64,000 nucleotides of DNA from Platanthera guangdongensis. Taxonomy: Eukaryota; Streptophyta; Magnoliopsida; Asparagales; Orchidaceae. Position numbers and translations under genes: made by a program. Of the stretch, positions 21,812 through 32,744 are shown in pieces (the stretch's first letter is position 1; every line of letters begins with the position of its first letter). The notes under the pieces are model-generated. The model had not been told where the DNA came from. It searched no databases and saw only the letters and a program-made list of their open reading frames with translations. Where the stretch lies: contig CM077157.1 of the NCBI GenBank assembly GCA_039583875.1, forward strand, positions 77,438,346-77,502,345, read 5' to 3'.

Positions 21812-23919
21812 CCTGAATCCACCACTTCCATTCATTGACCGTATATGAATGCTGAAAGCAAGCTCCTAGTTGATATACTAGGCAAGGTCCTTCACTGCAC
21901 AACTCACTCCATTGGATATATTTCCTCAGATTTCTTCGACATGATGATGGTAGTAATCTGTCAGAAAAAATTCCAATGGGGGCAAATGATATTTGACAAG
22001 ATTGAGGAAAGTATAAATACACCAAATTATGCTAGGATCATCACCTTATATCTAAATCAAGTCCACACAGAAATTTTTGATATGTCCAAAGGTGTGTCTG
22101 TTCATCACTTGAAGAAAGTCACACTGGCCTCCATAAATAGATGGGAGATAAGAATTTAGAAGCCAAGGGATGCTCCAGAAGTTCCAAGGATTTTACTTGA
22201 TGATTAGGAAAGGATCATATCTCCTCCTCACACTGATACAGCTGGCACATCTGGTGCAGCTGTTGAGAGGGAGCCTGCTCCTTTAATTCACGATGATGTA
22301 CACCATGCTGAAGTTCCAGTGACAGAGAATCAAACAGATGTTCATCCAGCTCAGATTCCTGAAAAAGTTGCTGATGATAATGTGGTAGTGGTTGATGAAG
22401 GTCAAGCTTAGTCTGATGATGAGCAAAGCACTCCTGCACAAGATGATGGGTCAGGTATGGATGTTCACTTCTCCACTGACCAAGCCACTTTACTAGATAA
22501 TACTATAGAGGCCATCAACAAAATTATTAAAGAACTAAATTTTGATGACCCTGTTCCTAAGAAGACAACTGAAAAGACTATTGCAAAGTCCCCTAAAGCT
22601 ATCCTTAAAGACACCCCAGAAGAACTTCCTCTAGCAGAGATACCAGAAGACTCATAACCCCGGGCTAATATTGAGACTAACGTTATTCCAACTGATGAAG
22701 AAGAAATTATTCCAGAGCCTGCAGAACCTCCCGTGAGGAATTTGGATTTCTCTATCCCCTCCACTCTTGGACATGAGGGGGATGAGATTCTACCCTTCCA
22801 CAGAGGCAAGAGTACAGTTATAATTGAAGAAATCTCACCATGGTCAGTCCATGCTCTTCCTCCTCCACCTCCACCTACTGTTATTATTCCTGATGATATA
22901 ATCTTGGGTAAAATAGAATCAATGCTGACATAACAATGAGAGTACATTGATAATTCTCTCAAAGAAGTTACTGAAAAATTCACTGCTCTTGAAAAAGAGA
23001 TGAGCGGAGGCTTTGCTGAAGTATAACATAATACAAATGAATTCAAACGACTGCTGTAAATTGGTGGAAAGGCCATAGACCATACTATTACTAGTATTGG
23101 TCAAGTAATGGATCAATCTGTCACATTGGCAAATAATCAGATTCAATTAGAGAAGAAAGCTCAAGAACACAACTTCAAGACTTGTGAAGAAGTTGGCACA
23201 TTCAAAGAAGATACCATAAAAACCCTTGCTGTAGAAGTCAGAGTGGGGGAGGACAAAGTAAAAGAAGTTCTTGATAAGAAACTTCTTGAGATGAAAACAT
23301 AGTGGGATGCACAATTGAAAGAGAGAAGTACAGATGTACAGAAACAAATTCATGGTGTAAAGTTTCATACTTATGACACTGTTGTATGGATGCATAATAA
23401 AATTCTTCCAGACTTTCCAGTCAATCCAAATGAAGCTCCACCTCCTCAACTTAATCCAACTATTTGTATGCCTGCATTCTATCCCAGACCAGAACATTAT
23501 GAAGCTCCTCCTGAAGACTACTCTCATATATTGACTTCTGATCTACAAGAGCATCCTCAAGAGATTCCTCCTGAAGTGCAAATACCAAAAAGAAGGAAGT
23601 ATGGTGAGGGAGCTCTGCCAGCCGATCCATTACAACTCATGAAGCTGAGAAAAGAAAAGCACAAGAATTTGCTGAAGTGTGGAGCCCAACCTCCAAGTCA
23701 CTTATTCTTGAGACTCTAAAGCTGGTGGTAGATTACAATGAAGATAGAAATGATCATTACAGTCCCCAGGAATGGCACTTGTATGAGAAATCTTTGACAA
23801 AGAGGAGAATCTATGATAGAGAATTTGGCAAAAACAATCCCAAAGCTCCTCCTAAACCTGCTAAGTACTATCCTAAGCCTTACAACTACCAGAAGAGGCA
23901 ACAAGAGAAGAAAGAATGA
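21812..23919 (+). pseudogene. Element B env-like ORF, 3' part
   Basis: This continues the frame cut at 8739. The first block (to about 22160) matches the conserved LVDILGKVLH region of the env-like frames of A, C and F. Next come an acidic Pro/Glu-rich region, a coiled-coil-like stretch (about 22930-23330), a Pro-rich part and a basic C-terminus with KYYPKPYNYQKRQ at about 23860-23900. There are many stops and frame changes (for example stops near 21842, 22156, 22655 and 23300). It ends at 23919, at the same relative position as A's frame. Confidence 0.78.
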
Positions 23920-24140
23920 CAACAACAACAACAATAATTCAAATGATTGGAGTTTATTCATAGTATAAAATTTTGTGAATTTGGACACTTCTATGGACAT
24001 ACTCCTTATATGTATATAAGTTTGAATTTTGATATTATATTATTTCTCATTTATCACTACAATTACTATGGAGTTTATTAGCAGATTCTTTTAATTATTT
24101 TGATATAATTCACCTTAGCGTAGAGAGTTCTGACTTCTAC

Positions 24141-24154
24141 AAATACGGGGAGAT
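24141..24154 (+). other. Polypurine tract of element B
   Basis: AAATACGGGGAGAT, one substitution away from the tract of A, directly before B's LTR. Confidence 0.7.
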
Positions 24155-24482
24155 TATTGGGTATTGTATCCACAATAACCTAGATTTGTGTGAAATAACC
24201 CTTAAACTAAGATGAATTAAGTATGTATTTGATGTTATTTTCTAGTTGAGTTCTTGCAAGTCTTTGTTACTAAGTGTAGACCATTATCAGTTTACAATAA
24301 GTCACTAAACACGGGACCATGCAATGTAATCTCTCATTGTGTGATCAATGGTGTTGGCCCATAAGTAACCTCTCTATTGAGATACACTTCATTTTCAAGT
24401 ACTAAAGCATGAAAGAAAGGAAGTGTTGCTGGTCCTAGAACAAATAAGAAAATTACGCTAAGTCCATTTTTCAAAAAGAAAG

Positions 24483-25045
24483 AAAGTCTTTCGAAAGTTC
24501 TAGTTAAAATTTTCGAGAAAGAAGAACTGTTCTCAAAAACCATAAAGACTTTTCGAAAAACTCTCTAAAAATTTCTGAGGTCTGTTTTTCGAGAAATGCC
24601 CTGTTGATTACGCAAAAAAGCCAAGTTCATTTTCTGAAAACAAGTATTGTTCTCGAATAATTCAGATACATTCTTCTAAAAAGGAAGTTGTTTTTGAAAA
24701 ATCAAAGTTCATTTTTCGAAAGACCAGTTCGTCAGTTCAGAGAATTCTGCGTGAAGTCTTTTTCGAAAAGGCTATGTAATTTCACGATAAAAAAAAATTC
24801 TTTTCGAAAAATCAAGATGTATTCCGAAGAATGTAGTTGCAGAAAATATAGATTTCCAATCCGTCGAATGCAACTTCATTCAATTCAATTTGTCGAACAA
24901 AGTTCATAATTCGTCGAAAGCAACTTCATTCAATTCATCGAACAGAGTTCATAATTTGTCGAACGAGATTTCATTCATCGAACGGGATTTCATTTGTCGA
25001 ACGGGAATTCATAATTCGTCGAACGGATTTCTTTCATTAGTCGAA
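24483..25045 (+). repeat. TCGA iterons of the B LTR (two types)
   Basis: The first block has TTTTCGAAAA and TTTCGAGAAA copies, the same core as the B spacer array at 7841-8135. The second block has about nine GTCGAAC or ATCGAAC copies, often followed by GGG. Both are TCGA-centred. Confidence 0.8.
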
Positions 25046-25144
25046 CAGGACTTCAATTCATAGAATGGGATTTCAAATGTTAATCAGTGTTTAAGATGAT
25101 TGATTATCATTGCTTAAAAGTTTTCCAACCGTTAGAAGAAGTTC

Positions 25145-25152
25145 TATATAAG
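25145..25152 (+). promoter_or_regulatory. TATA box of B LTR
   Basis: TATATAAG follows the iteron region, at the expected U3/R boundary. Confidence 0.55.
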
Positions 25153-25837
25153 GTCTTGTCAAAGATTTCACATACCCTAATCTGAATAAAAAAATAAAAT
25201 TCACCACAAGTTCTAGATCGGGAAAAAGCCATACACGCCATCGACGATCTTCTCTGTCATTTCTTCCTTGATCCAATGATTCAATAGGAGAAAAGATTTA
25301 ACAGATCACCATTTCAAGATTCTACATTCAATCATTTGATCCTGTTGGATCCTACAAGTTTCAGATCTTGATTTCTCGAGATTTCTTCTTCAACATTTTC
25401 TTCAAGAATTTCAAGTTTCAAGACGGAAGAAGTTTGAAGATCTCAGATCTGGAAGTAAAATTTTATTGTTGTTGTAAAATCTATTTCAACTTTTATAGGA
25501 GCTTGTCTCCGAGCTTGTAGGAAGATTATTCTTCTAAGTGTAGATCCCGTTTTGGGGGATCGAGTTTGTAGGAGTGTGTTAACTCTGAGTTGTAGGAGCG
25601 TTGCTCCGAGGTGTAGGATTATTTTAATCTGAGATATAGTGAAGTAGCCAAGGCTAGCCGTGGTGCTAGATTGGTGAGGTGGAGAGTGGACATACCCAAG
25701 ATTGGGGAAGCACTATAATTCCTTGTGTCATCTGGTTTTGCTTGATTACTTGCTGTGTTAAACTCTCTCAAAATTTTATTCCGCAAAAGACGCAGATCTC
25801 ACCAATTCACCCCCTCTCTAGGTGATTTAGGTAGACA

Positions 25838-27705
25838 ACTAGATAAGTTTTAAATATGATTAACAGTAAACTGCCTAGCTCTTCTCCTAGTACTGCAGAT
25901 ACATAATAGTTGATGCACAAGCTTACCATCAAGGAAGATGATCCAGCAATCCAAGATAAGTATAAAGATGAGTGTTGTCCAAAGGAAGCACAAGACACAA
26001 GTTGTGGATGAAGAACAACTAGTTGAAGACAATGAAGAATAGCTTGCTGAAGTTAGATTCCCTCCAGCTATCAGGCATTTAAGGGATCACTCGACACACC
26101 AGATCATTGGTGATGCAAGCTAAGAAGTCCAAACCAAAAGCAAGAGTATCAACACAACACTCTACTCAAGTTATCTGTCACAAGTAGAGCCCAAGAAATT
26201 TGAAGAGGCCAATATAGACCAAATCTAGATTGGAGTAATATAAGAGGAATTGAACCAGTTCAAGAGATATAGGGTCTGGAAGCTGGTTCCCAGACCAAAA
26301 GGACATAATGTCATTGGAGTCAAGTGGATTTAGAGGAATAGACTTGCTGAAAATGACAATATAGTGAAGAACAAGGCTAGACTGGTGGCTAAATGATACA
26401 TGCAAGAAGAAGAGATCAATTTTGATATGACATTCTCCCTAGTAGCTAGATTGGAAAATATAAGACTCTTCCTTACATTTGCTACATTCCAAGGATTCAA
26501 AGTCTACCAGATGGATGTGAAGTCATCCTTCCTAAATGGGGGCTTAAAGGAAGAGGTCTATGTTGAACAACCCTTGGGTATTGTTGATTCTAACTCACCT
26601 GATTTTGTTTATAGACTTAGGAAAGTTCTATATTTTTTGAAGCAAGCTCCTAGAGCATGGTAGGATCCCATGTCTAGCTTCCTCATTGAGAGCAAATTCT
26701 CAAGGGGGAAGATAGACAAAACCCTATACCGAAGGGAATATAATGGCAAGATCATCCTATTCCAGATATTTGTTGATGACATTATCTTTGGATCTACTGA
26801 TTAAAACCTTTGCAGAATGTTTGCTAAACTTATGTAAGGAAAGTTTGAGTTGAGCAGTATAGGTGAGCTCAAGTTCTTCTTTTGACTCTAAGTTAGACAT
26901 ACTGATGATGGCTTGTTCATATCCTAGTCCAAGTTCACCAAGGAGTTGATTAAGAAATATGGAATGGAGAATGCCTCCACCATAAAAACTCTTATGGCAT
27001 CAAGTATGCCTATAAACAAAGATGAAGTAGGGAAACATGTTGATGAAACTTTATATAAAGGGATAATTGGCCCCCATATATATCTTTCTGCTAGTAGGTC
27101 TGACATCATATATGCTACATGTGTTTGTGCTAGGTATCAGGCCTGTCCTAAAGAATCTCACTACTCTACTGCAAAGAGGATTTTGAGGTATCTCAAAGGC
27201 ACTAAAGACCTTGGCCTATGGTACCCTAGAAATAGGGATTTTGAACTAAAAGGCTATTCAGATATAGATTTTGCAGGCTGTAAAGAGGACAGGAAAAGCA
27301 CTTTTAGCACATGTCAGTTCTTGGGAGGAAGACTAGTATCTTAAAGCAGCAAGAAGCAAACAAGTGTTGCAATATCAACTACAGAGTCAGAATACATTTC
27401 AGCAGGCAGCTGATATGCTCAGTTACTGTAGATTCAACATCAGCTCTAGGATTATAATCTCCAGATAAGTAGAACTCCTCTATATTGTGATTCTACTAGT
27501 GCCATTTCTATTGTTAGGAATCCTGTCTTACACAGCAGGACTAAGCACATAAAAATTAGGTACTATTTTTTTAGGGAGCTTGTGGAAAAGGAAGACATCA
27601 GTCTTAAGTTTGTCCCCACAGAAAAGAAAGTGGCTGACATCTTCTCTAATCCACTAGATGAAGTAAAGTTCAACAACTTCAAGTTTGAGTTGGGTATGTA
27701 GAACT
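25838..27705 (+). pseudogene. Element D pol fragment (RT and RNase H)
   Basis: It begins in the linker after integrase. RT includes [15 protein letters not shown] near 26500 and FVDDIIFGST near 26770-26800. RNase H starts near 27250 (YSDIDFAGC) and ends near 27700. There are many stops and frame changes, for example TAG near 26662, TAA near 26804 and TAA near 27342. It is similar to C and E throughout. Confidence 0.82.
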
Positions 27706-28311
27706 TGGTGCAGCTTCAGTTACTCCGTATGGTATCTTGTGTTACAGGATTTGTTCTTCTTGCAGGTGATGAAGACCTTAATTGACATGGAGACTAAAGT
27801 GTCTATTAGGAATATGATGACAATAGATTCATCTATTGAGGTGGAGCAAGTTTAACAGCCGCAGGAGCAAATTCAGCCTCATGAAAAGAGGAAGCTGACA
27901 GCTGCACCAGTGGTATCATTTGCAATCAACTAGGGGGAGAAGAAAATCAAGGCAGACCAGCTCCTCCTTGACTATTCAAAAGTCAAAAAGGGGGAGTGCG
28001 GGATTGATCATGTGGTATCAAGTTGATCAAGTGATATCAAAGCTATGATCAATATCATGCAGCAATTTAGGGGGAGAAAAAGAAGTTCCCAAACAGGGAA
28101 ATATGGTGAAAGTGTTCAAGGACTTCAGGTAATGATATATACCTTACAAAAAAACAAGGGGAGTTGGTGATGCTCACCATACAGGAAGGAAATGTGGTAA
28201 CCCACTTAGATCTATTCTGATAAAAGAATATATTTTATTACTGCATATGTTGTGCATGTCACTGACTAAGAAGTTTGATAGAGGATTTTTTCTTCTTCAA
28301 ATAGGGGAAAT
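27706..28311 (+). other. Multiple polypurine tracts upstream of D 3' LTR
   Basis: This non-coding stretch holds GGGGGAGA-type purine tracts near 27931, 27988 and 28070, a weaker AAGGGGAG near 28157, and the terminal tract CAAATAGGGGAAAT at 28298-28311. Several such tracts before the 3' LTR are a described feature of Sireviruses. I see no reading frame of substance. Confidence 0.7.
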
Positions 28312-28494
28312 TGTTGGGTCCATAGATCCCAATGTCACAGATTTGTAAGAAGTCAAACAAGTCAATGACATACACACAATTGTATTTGATATGTGTTTAA
28401 GTTTATGCATGCAGGTTAGTCCTTATCACATTAATTGGATAGATTGACAAAAAGAAGGATGCTAGACAGGCAGGATATATAGTTAAGTCCACAG

Positions 28495-29385
28495 GAGCTG
28501 AGTGAAGGGGATTCACTCAATGCCAGAAGTCAAGGAGAATGCTGATAATGGGGAAATTTTGTGGAAAGATGGAAAACTATCCAAGTCCACAGACATTGAG
28601 TGAACTCTACTCACTCAATTCCAGATCGATTACTAAAAGCTGTGAGTATAGCATGCATAGTCAAAGCTAGGCTATTTGAAAGCTGAAAATATGTCTAAGA
28701 CCACAGGCGTTCAGTGAAGTAAACTCACTTAACGCAATGTAGCCAAAAGCTTTGAGTAATGCTCAACCTGTCAAAGCCTAAGAAGAAACGGGCAGAGATA
28801 TGGCTAAGTCTACAGGCATTGAGTGAAGTCTACTCAGTCAACTCCATACGACAAAAAACTGTGAGACACACTAAAGTAGTCAAAGCCTTTGCTTTGACAG
28901 TAAAGAAATTTGGCTATGTCCAAATGCATTGAGTGAAACTTACCCACTCAACGCCTAGTGACATAAAATTTGTCTAACTATTTTTGCATTAAGTGAAGCT
29001 TACTCACTAAACGCCTAGTGTCAGAAAATATGTCTAAGTATTTTGGCTTTGAGTGAAGCTTACTTACTCAACGCCTAGTGACAGAAAATCTATCCAAGTG
29101 TTTTGGAATTGAGTGAAGCTTACTCACTCAACGCATAGTAACAACAAAATCTATCAAAGTGTTTTGGCGTTGAGTGAAGCTTACTCACTCAACGGCTAGT
29201 GACAGAAAATCTGTAAAAGAGTTTTGGCGTTGAGTGAAGCATACTCACTCATTGAGTAGTAACAAAAAATCTGTCTAAGTTTTTTGGCATTGAGTGAAGC
29301 TTACTCACTCAATGCCTAGTGACATAAAATTTGTCTATGTGCTTTGGCATTGAGTGAAGCTTACTCACTCAACGCCACACTAATG
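28495..29385 (+). repeat. 60-bp repeats with GAGTGAAGCTTACTCACTC palindrome (D LTR)
   Basis: GAGTGA cores lie at 28931, 28991, 29051, 29111, 29172, 29232, 29292 and 29352, so the period is 60 or 61 bp. More diverged copies lie at about 28500, 28590, 28708 and 28820. Each unit has inverted arms GAGTGA and TCACTC around AAGCTT, followed by CAACGCC and a conserved tail. Some copies have lost one arm. Confidence 0.85.
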
Positions 29386-29594
29386 TGTTTGAATTTGACT
29401 AAGTCCACAGGTGCTGATCTCAGCATGAGTCAGCAAAGGTCAACAAAGTCAACGCATTTCAAATTCTTTGCAGGAATGATGCAGTATGCCTTTAATCGTG
29501 TCGGCGGCCAGCTGTTATCATTTTCTGCAAAAGTAAGGTGGTAACTCGTCCTTTAAGGCTGGGCCCACAGGACAAAGAGCCGTTGATTAGTTGA

Positions 29595-29602
29595 ATATAA
29601 AA
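29595..29602 (+). promoter_or_regulatory. TATA-like box of D LTR
   Basis: TATAAAAG lies about 210 bp downstream of the palindromic array. Placement is by analogy with A and B. Confidence 0.45.
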
Positions 29603-30570
29603 GTGAAAGATTGGCTGAAAGGAAAGAAGATTTTTAGGGTTTTCTTCTTACGCATTGCGGCTGAACATCATCTTCTTCCTTGCCATTATTACCGAGCCTG
29701 AAGAAATAGTTCTGTTCAGTAAACCAAAAAGCGACAAGAGTTAACTGTTGAGATCTTCATCTATGATAGCAAGTTCAAAAATGATTTCTGATAGAGAAGA
29801 GAAACAGAGCCTTCAGAGTTCTGCAAGACATGATAGTTGATTGAAGAAGATTAGAATTGTCAAATCTATAGTCTTGAACAGTAGTTACTTCCAACACAAG
29901 CAATAATCAACTTAAGATATTTTTCAACTTGCAGCTGAGAAGAAGTTGGGAATAATCATTCTCAACCCAGGAAGCAAACACAGAGAAATTTCTCAGGTGT
30001 TAATACATCTCAACCTTTTTCATTCTATAGGGTCCAATCTTGGATCTGAGTGTTGGATCAATTGGATCTGTGTTGTAAGTCAGTGTTATAAAGGCTGAGG
30101 GTAGGATTCTGTCTTGAATCTGATGTTGTGCTGGTAGCCTGATTGTAGCATCATTTAATGATCCGAGTTGTAGGATCCTTTAGATCTGAGGTATGGTTGT
30201 CCTTCTAGCCTGAGTTATAGGGCATTTGTGCCTGAGGTAGGTGATGTTTTATCACTGAGTGGTAGGGCTTAGGGCCTGAGTTGTAAGTCTTGACGGAGAC
30301 TGAGTCGTCCTGCGGGATCGTGTTGTAATCTCTTTAAAGCTGAGATATTGGTGAAGAGACTTATCTAACTCACTGTTAGAAAGGTGGGAGGGATAATATA
30401 CGTACCCATAATCTAAGGAACCACTATAAAATATATATGTCTTCTGCGTGGATGACTTGAAAGCTTAACTAAACAAATCATGAAGAACATCCTAATCAAA
30501 TAAAGGTCCAAAGAAGTTCAAAAGTGACCAAAAACCTATTCACACCCTCTAGGTGTTTAGCTGACCTTGA

Positions 30571-31268
30571 AAACAAAGAATTTCAATACCCACATCAAAT
30601 TTAAAGGTGTTGAATTTTGCTTCATCTAGTGGTTTAGTGAATATATCAGCCACTTGCTTATATGTTGGGACAAATTCAAGAATGATGTCTTCAATTTCAA
30701 CATGCTCCATAATGAAGTGATACTTAATCTCTATATGCTTAGTTCTGCTGTGAGAGACATGATTCATAGCAATAAAGATTTCACTAGTTGAATCATAATA
30801 TAATTGAGTGTTACTTATCTTCAGATTGTAATCCTGAAGCTGGTGCTAGATCCACGACAACTGTGCACAACAACTTCCTACTGATATATACTCCAACTCA
30901 ACTTTTGATATTATAACACTAGTCTGCTTCTTACTGCTCTAAGACACCAGCCTTCCACCCAAGAATTGATAGAAGCCTAATGTGCTTTTCCTGTCCTCTC
31001 TACAACATTCAAAGTCTGCATCTGAATACCATGTTAGCTCAAAATCTCTATTCTTAGGGTACCATAGGCCAAGATCTGGTGTGCCCTTAAGATATCTCAA
31101 AATTCTTTTTACTGCAAAATTATGAGACTCATTAAGGCAAGCATGATATGTTGCACAAACATATGTAACATACATGATATCTGGCCTACTAGAAGTAAGA
31201 TAGAGGAGGGAGCCAACTATTCCTCTATACAATGATTCATCAACAGGTTTAATTGCTTCATCCTTGTA
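30571..31268 (-). pseudogene. Element E pol, 3' fragment (RNase H)
   Basis: Minus-strand copia RT tail and RNase [21 protein letters not shown] near 31160-31230, YSDADFECC near 31010, SRTKHIEIKYHF near 30700-30760 and FTKPLDEAKF near 30600-30640. Stops fall near 30768, 30846 and 30939. The next upstream residues of this protein lie at about 37446, beyond an inserted block, so E was split at 31268. Confidence 0.8.
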
Positions 31269-31773
31269 TGTTGGGTCCGGCGTTCCTTCACTTGACCCGT
31301 GGCGCTTTGCTACTTATTTAAGAAATTATGTAGCGCCCTTTCCAACAGTCCGGGCTTTTGGTGCAGTTGGGTATGCGCTTGATCCTTCAATTGGTATCTG
31401 AGGAGGTCACGGGTTCAAGACCGGGGGGCGCTATTAAATCCTGATTTTTCCCTTCTACCTGTGTGGGTCTGGCGGGTCAGGCAACCGTGGATATGTGGTA
31501 ACCCCACCTCTGAGCCGTGAAACCGTGGACATGTGGTAACCCCACCTCTGAGCCGTGTGGGCCATGTGGTAACCCCACCTCTGAGCCATGTAGGCCATAT
31601 GGTAACTCCACCTCTGAGCCGACGTGTTGTGCTGGATGCCGGGGGGGGGATTGTTGGGTCCGGCGTTCCTTCACTTGACCCGTGGCGCTTTGATACTCAT
31701 TTAAGAAATTATGTAGCGCCCTTTCCAACAGTCCGGGCTTTTGGTGCAGTTGGGTATGCGCTTGACGTTTTCA
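31269..31773 (+). mobile_element. TRIM-like miniature LTR element at the E/F junction
   Basis: Direct terminal repeats of about 121 bp (31269-31389 and 31652-31773) begin TGTTGGGTCCGGCG and end TTCA. A primer-site-like TGGTATCTGAGG starts at 31392, two bases after the first repeat. A purine tract GGGGGGGGGAT precedes the second. The 260-bp interior holds four copies of ATGTGGTAACCCCACCTC (31492, 31530, 31564, 31597) and no coding capacity. This matches a TRIM (terminal-repeat retrotransposon in miniature). No matching target duplication is visible: the left flank is element E, the right flank element F. Confidence 0.7.
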
Positions 31774-31778
31774 TTTAA

Positions 31779-32246
31779 TTCTCTGATGCTGATTATGCTG
31801 GATGCAGAATTGACAGGAAAAGCACCAGTGGAACTTGTCAGTTCCTTGGTGACAGACTTGTCTCTTGGTTTTGTAAGAAACAAACATCTGTGTCAACTTC
31901 AACTGCTGAAGCTGAATATATGGCTGCATGCAGTTGTTGTTCACAAATCTTGTGGATCCAAAACCAACTCCTAGACTATGGCTACAACTTAGAGAAGTCT
32001 AAAATCTTTTGTGATAATACAAGTGCTATTTACATAGCTCAAAATCCAGTCCTCCATAGTAGGACAAAACACATAGAGATTAGGCATCATTTCTTAAGGG
32101 ATAGTGTTGAAAAGAATAAAATTGAATTACATTATATCCCAACTGATTTACAAAGGGGAGATATTTTCACCAAGCCTTTGGATGAAAAGAAACACACCTT
32201 CTTCCTAAATAAGTTAGGAATGTTAGATGGAGGAAGCCTTAAATAA
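31779..32246 (+). pseudogene. Element F RNase H (C-terminal part of pol)
   Basis: An open frame of 155 codons beginning at FSDADYAGC, with STAEAEYMAAC, FCDNTSA, SRTKHIEIRHHF and FTKPLDEKK, ending at a stop at 32244-32246. It has no internal stop. The rest of pol is missing, so it is a fragment. It would remove RNA from the RNA/DNA hybrid in an intact element. Confidence 0.85.
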
Positions 32247-32329
32247 TCTCCAAGATTTTGAAAGCTTAAAAATTGACCAATACTAGGCAAACATTCTGAT
32301 TTTTCTTAGTGTCTAGAATTTTTCTGATC

Positions 32330-32620
32330 TCTGAACTGCGCTCGACGATTTGCCCTAAGATCGTCGAACGGAGATCGACGATTTCCAAAAATCGTCGAAC
32401 TGAGTTCAGCGCCTCTCAGATAGTATGAATTATCTCTTCCGGTCAACGATCGTCGAACGGCGCTCGACGGTTTTGTTCTCTGAACGATCGTCGAACGGAG
32501 CTCGACGCTTTCGAATATCGTCGAACGGAGATCGACGATGTTGAAGACTCTTCTGATTCCTTTAGGAGCCTCGATCGTCGAACTGAGTTCAACGATCTTT
32601 CCAATTCTGCGTCGAACCCT
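32330..32620 (+). repeat. GTCGAACGGAG/ATCGACGA iterons in the pol/env spacer of F
   Basis: Repeated units of the form TCGTCGAACGGAGATCGACGA contain two TCGA cores 11 bp apart as an inverted repeat. Cores lie at about 32342, 32364, 32375, 32394, 32453, 32464, 32491, 32502, 32511, 32521 and 32532, with further copies near 32577 and 32613. F's LTR holds the related TCGTCGAACTCCATTCGACGA. The rest of the 32247-32744 spacer shows no clear feature. Confidence 0.82.
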
Positions 32621-32744
32621 AATATAAAACTCATTTTTTCGCCGTCGTTCTCTTTTGCGCTTTCGATTTCTCTGCAAGGATTTTCTTTCCCTCTAAACAG
32701 TTCTACGCTTGGTCGTTTTGTTTGTTGAGTTTTTGCAGGTATAA

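Larger units (their letters stand above)
4290..25837 (+). mobile_element. Element B: decayed Sirevirus, split by element C
   Basis: The order on the plus strand is gag tail, protease, integrase, reverse transcriptase, RNase H, spacer, env-like frame, polypurine tract and 3' LTR. Element C lies in the env-like frame at 8740-21806. The 5' LTR and most of gag are missing, because A abuts the gag tail at 4290. All frames carry several stops, so B is older than C. B's right end falls within the pol of element D, so B inserted into D. Confidence 0.82.
24155..25837 (+). repeat. 3' LTR of element B
   Basis: It begins TATTGGGTATTG, where the canonical TG has decayed to TA, and ends near CACCCCCTCTCTAGGTGATTTAGGTAGACA. 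It contains TTTTCGAAAA-type iterons (24480-24830), then GTCGAACGGG-type iterons (24860-25045), a TATA box at 25145 and GTGTAGG repeats. It is about 1.68 kb. The end is inferred from the aligned motif and could be off by a few bases. Confidence 0.75.
25838..30570 (+). mobile_element. Element D: Sirevirus-like remnant without env-like ORF
   Basis: The 3' half of a copia element: the integrase-RT linker, RT, RNase H, a run of polypurine tracts and one 3' LTR. Its left part is cut by B and lies outside the window. No env-like frame is present between RNase H and the LTR. Its right end meets the 3' end of pol of element E, on the opposite strand. Confidence 0.78.
28312..30570 (+). repeat. 3' LTR of element D
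   Basis: It begins TGTTGGGTCCATAG and ends just after CACACCCTCTAGGTGTTTAG, the family terminus. About 2.26 kb. It holds a palindromic repeat array (28495-29385), a TATA-like TATAAAAG at 29595 and GTAGG/CTGAG repeats (30090-30290). The exact end is uncertain by about 10 bp because the terminal CA has decayed. Confidence 0.75.

Noticed and set aside
31411..31422. GGGTTCAAGACC resembles a tRNA B box, suggesting a SINE or tRNA gene
   Set aside because: It lies inside an element with direct terminal repeats, primer-like site and purine tract; no cloverleaf can be completed and no A-rich tail is present.
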